The translations under genes and the position numbers were made by a program. A stretch of DNA of 6,019 nucleotides from Pseudomonadota bacterium (lineage in GTDB: Bacteria > Desulfobacterota > WTBG01 > JAGOGO01), in NCBI GenBank assembly GCA_021160085.1, contig JAGHDE010000255.1, forward strand, positions 1 to 6,019, given 5' to 3'. This document shows, one piece after another, positions 5,845 to 6,019 of this stretch (its first letter is position 1; every line of letters begins with the position of its first letter). The notes beneath the pieces were generated by a model. The model made no database searches and was not told the DNA's origin. It saw only the letters and a list, made by a program, of their open reading frames with translations.

Positions 5845-6019
5845 ATGAAGATTGCCGATAAAATGACCGAAGATTTAAAGAGGACGACAACATCGATAGA
5901 GAGCCTAAACCAGGAAATTGCCGAGCGTAGAAAGGCCGAAGAAGCGCTAAAGGAGTCAGAACTGAAACTGGCGGAAATTGTCGACTTTCAGCCTGATGCC
6001 ATACTGGCGGTTGATTTAA
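5845..6019 (+). CDS. N-terminus of a PAS-domain sensor protein, probably histidine kinase (partial)
   Basis: Only 58 codons are in the window; the gene continues past the right edge. ATG 5845 is preceded by GGAGG (5834-5838) with a 6-base spacer. Residues ~8-45 are charged and helical, with the IAERRKAEEALKESELKL pattern common as a coiled coil leading into PAS domains. EIVDFQPDAILAVDL then matches the start of a PAS fold. No signal peptide or membrane segment is visible, so the sensor appears cytoplasmic so far. Proteins starting this way are usually multi-PAS histidine kinases, but diguanylate cyclases or sigma-54 activators are possible because the output domain is not seen. It lies 189 bases after the transporter in the same direction. 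A link to oxyanion sensing is speculation. Confidence 0.75.
   Translation, partial: MKIADKMTEDLKRTTTSIESLNQEIAERRKAEEALKESELKLAEIVDFQPDAILAVDL

Overview
This window holds an oxyanion-uptake locus on the + strand from an unidentified Gram-negative bacterium. The Gram-negative call rests on an outer-membrane beta-barrel gene with a signal peptide and on strong AAGGAGG ribosome binding sites. Gene style (alginate-export-type porin, tungstate/molybdate ABC transporter, PAS sensor with a coiled-coil lead-in) and moderate GC by eye would suit an anaerobic Desulfobacterota-like lineage. That taxonomic guess is weak, because nothing here is a phylogenetic marker.

Layout. Positions 2-148 look like the tail of an unrecognised gene entering from the left. 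The next 352 bases (149-500) have no convincing gene. They contain several potential hairpins, including a perfect 12-bp inverted repeat (329-358), and a consensus TATAAT at 291-296. Then come: a 456-residue porin of the alginate-export family (501-1871); a possible 15-residue leader peptide with a perfect Shine-Dalgarno (1881-1928); a 583-residue periplasmic protein fusing a TupA-type tungstate-binding domain to a WtpA-type tungstate/molybdate-binding domain (1961-3712); a WtpB/ModB-type permease (3839-4621); and a WtpC/ModC-type ATPase (4618-5655) whose ATG overlaps the permease stop as ATGA. After a 189-base gap, the start of a PAS-containing signalling protein (5845 onward) runs off the right edge.

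How the parts fit. The permease and ATPase form the inner-membrane importer. The double-headed binding protein would present tungstate or molybdate to it from the periplasm. The porin, lying 89 bases upstream of the binding protein, could be the outer-membrane entry route. The imported metal would feed tungsto- or molybdopterin enzymes, none of which are in the window. The most notable item is the tandem TupA-WtpA fusion served by one permease/ATPase pair: two binding modules from different oxyanion-binding families in one exported polypeptide.
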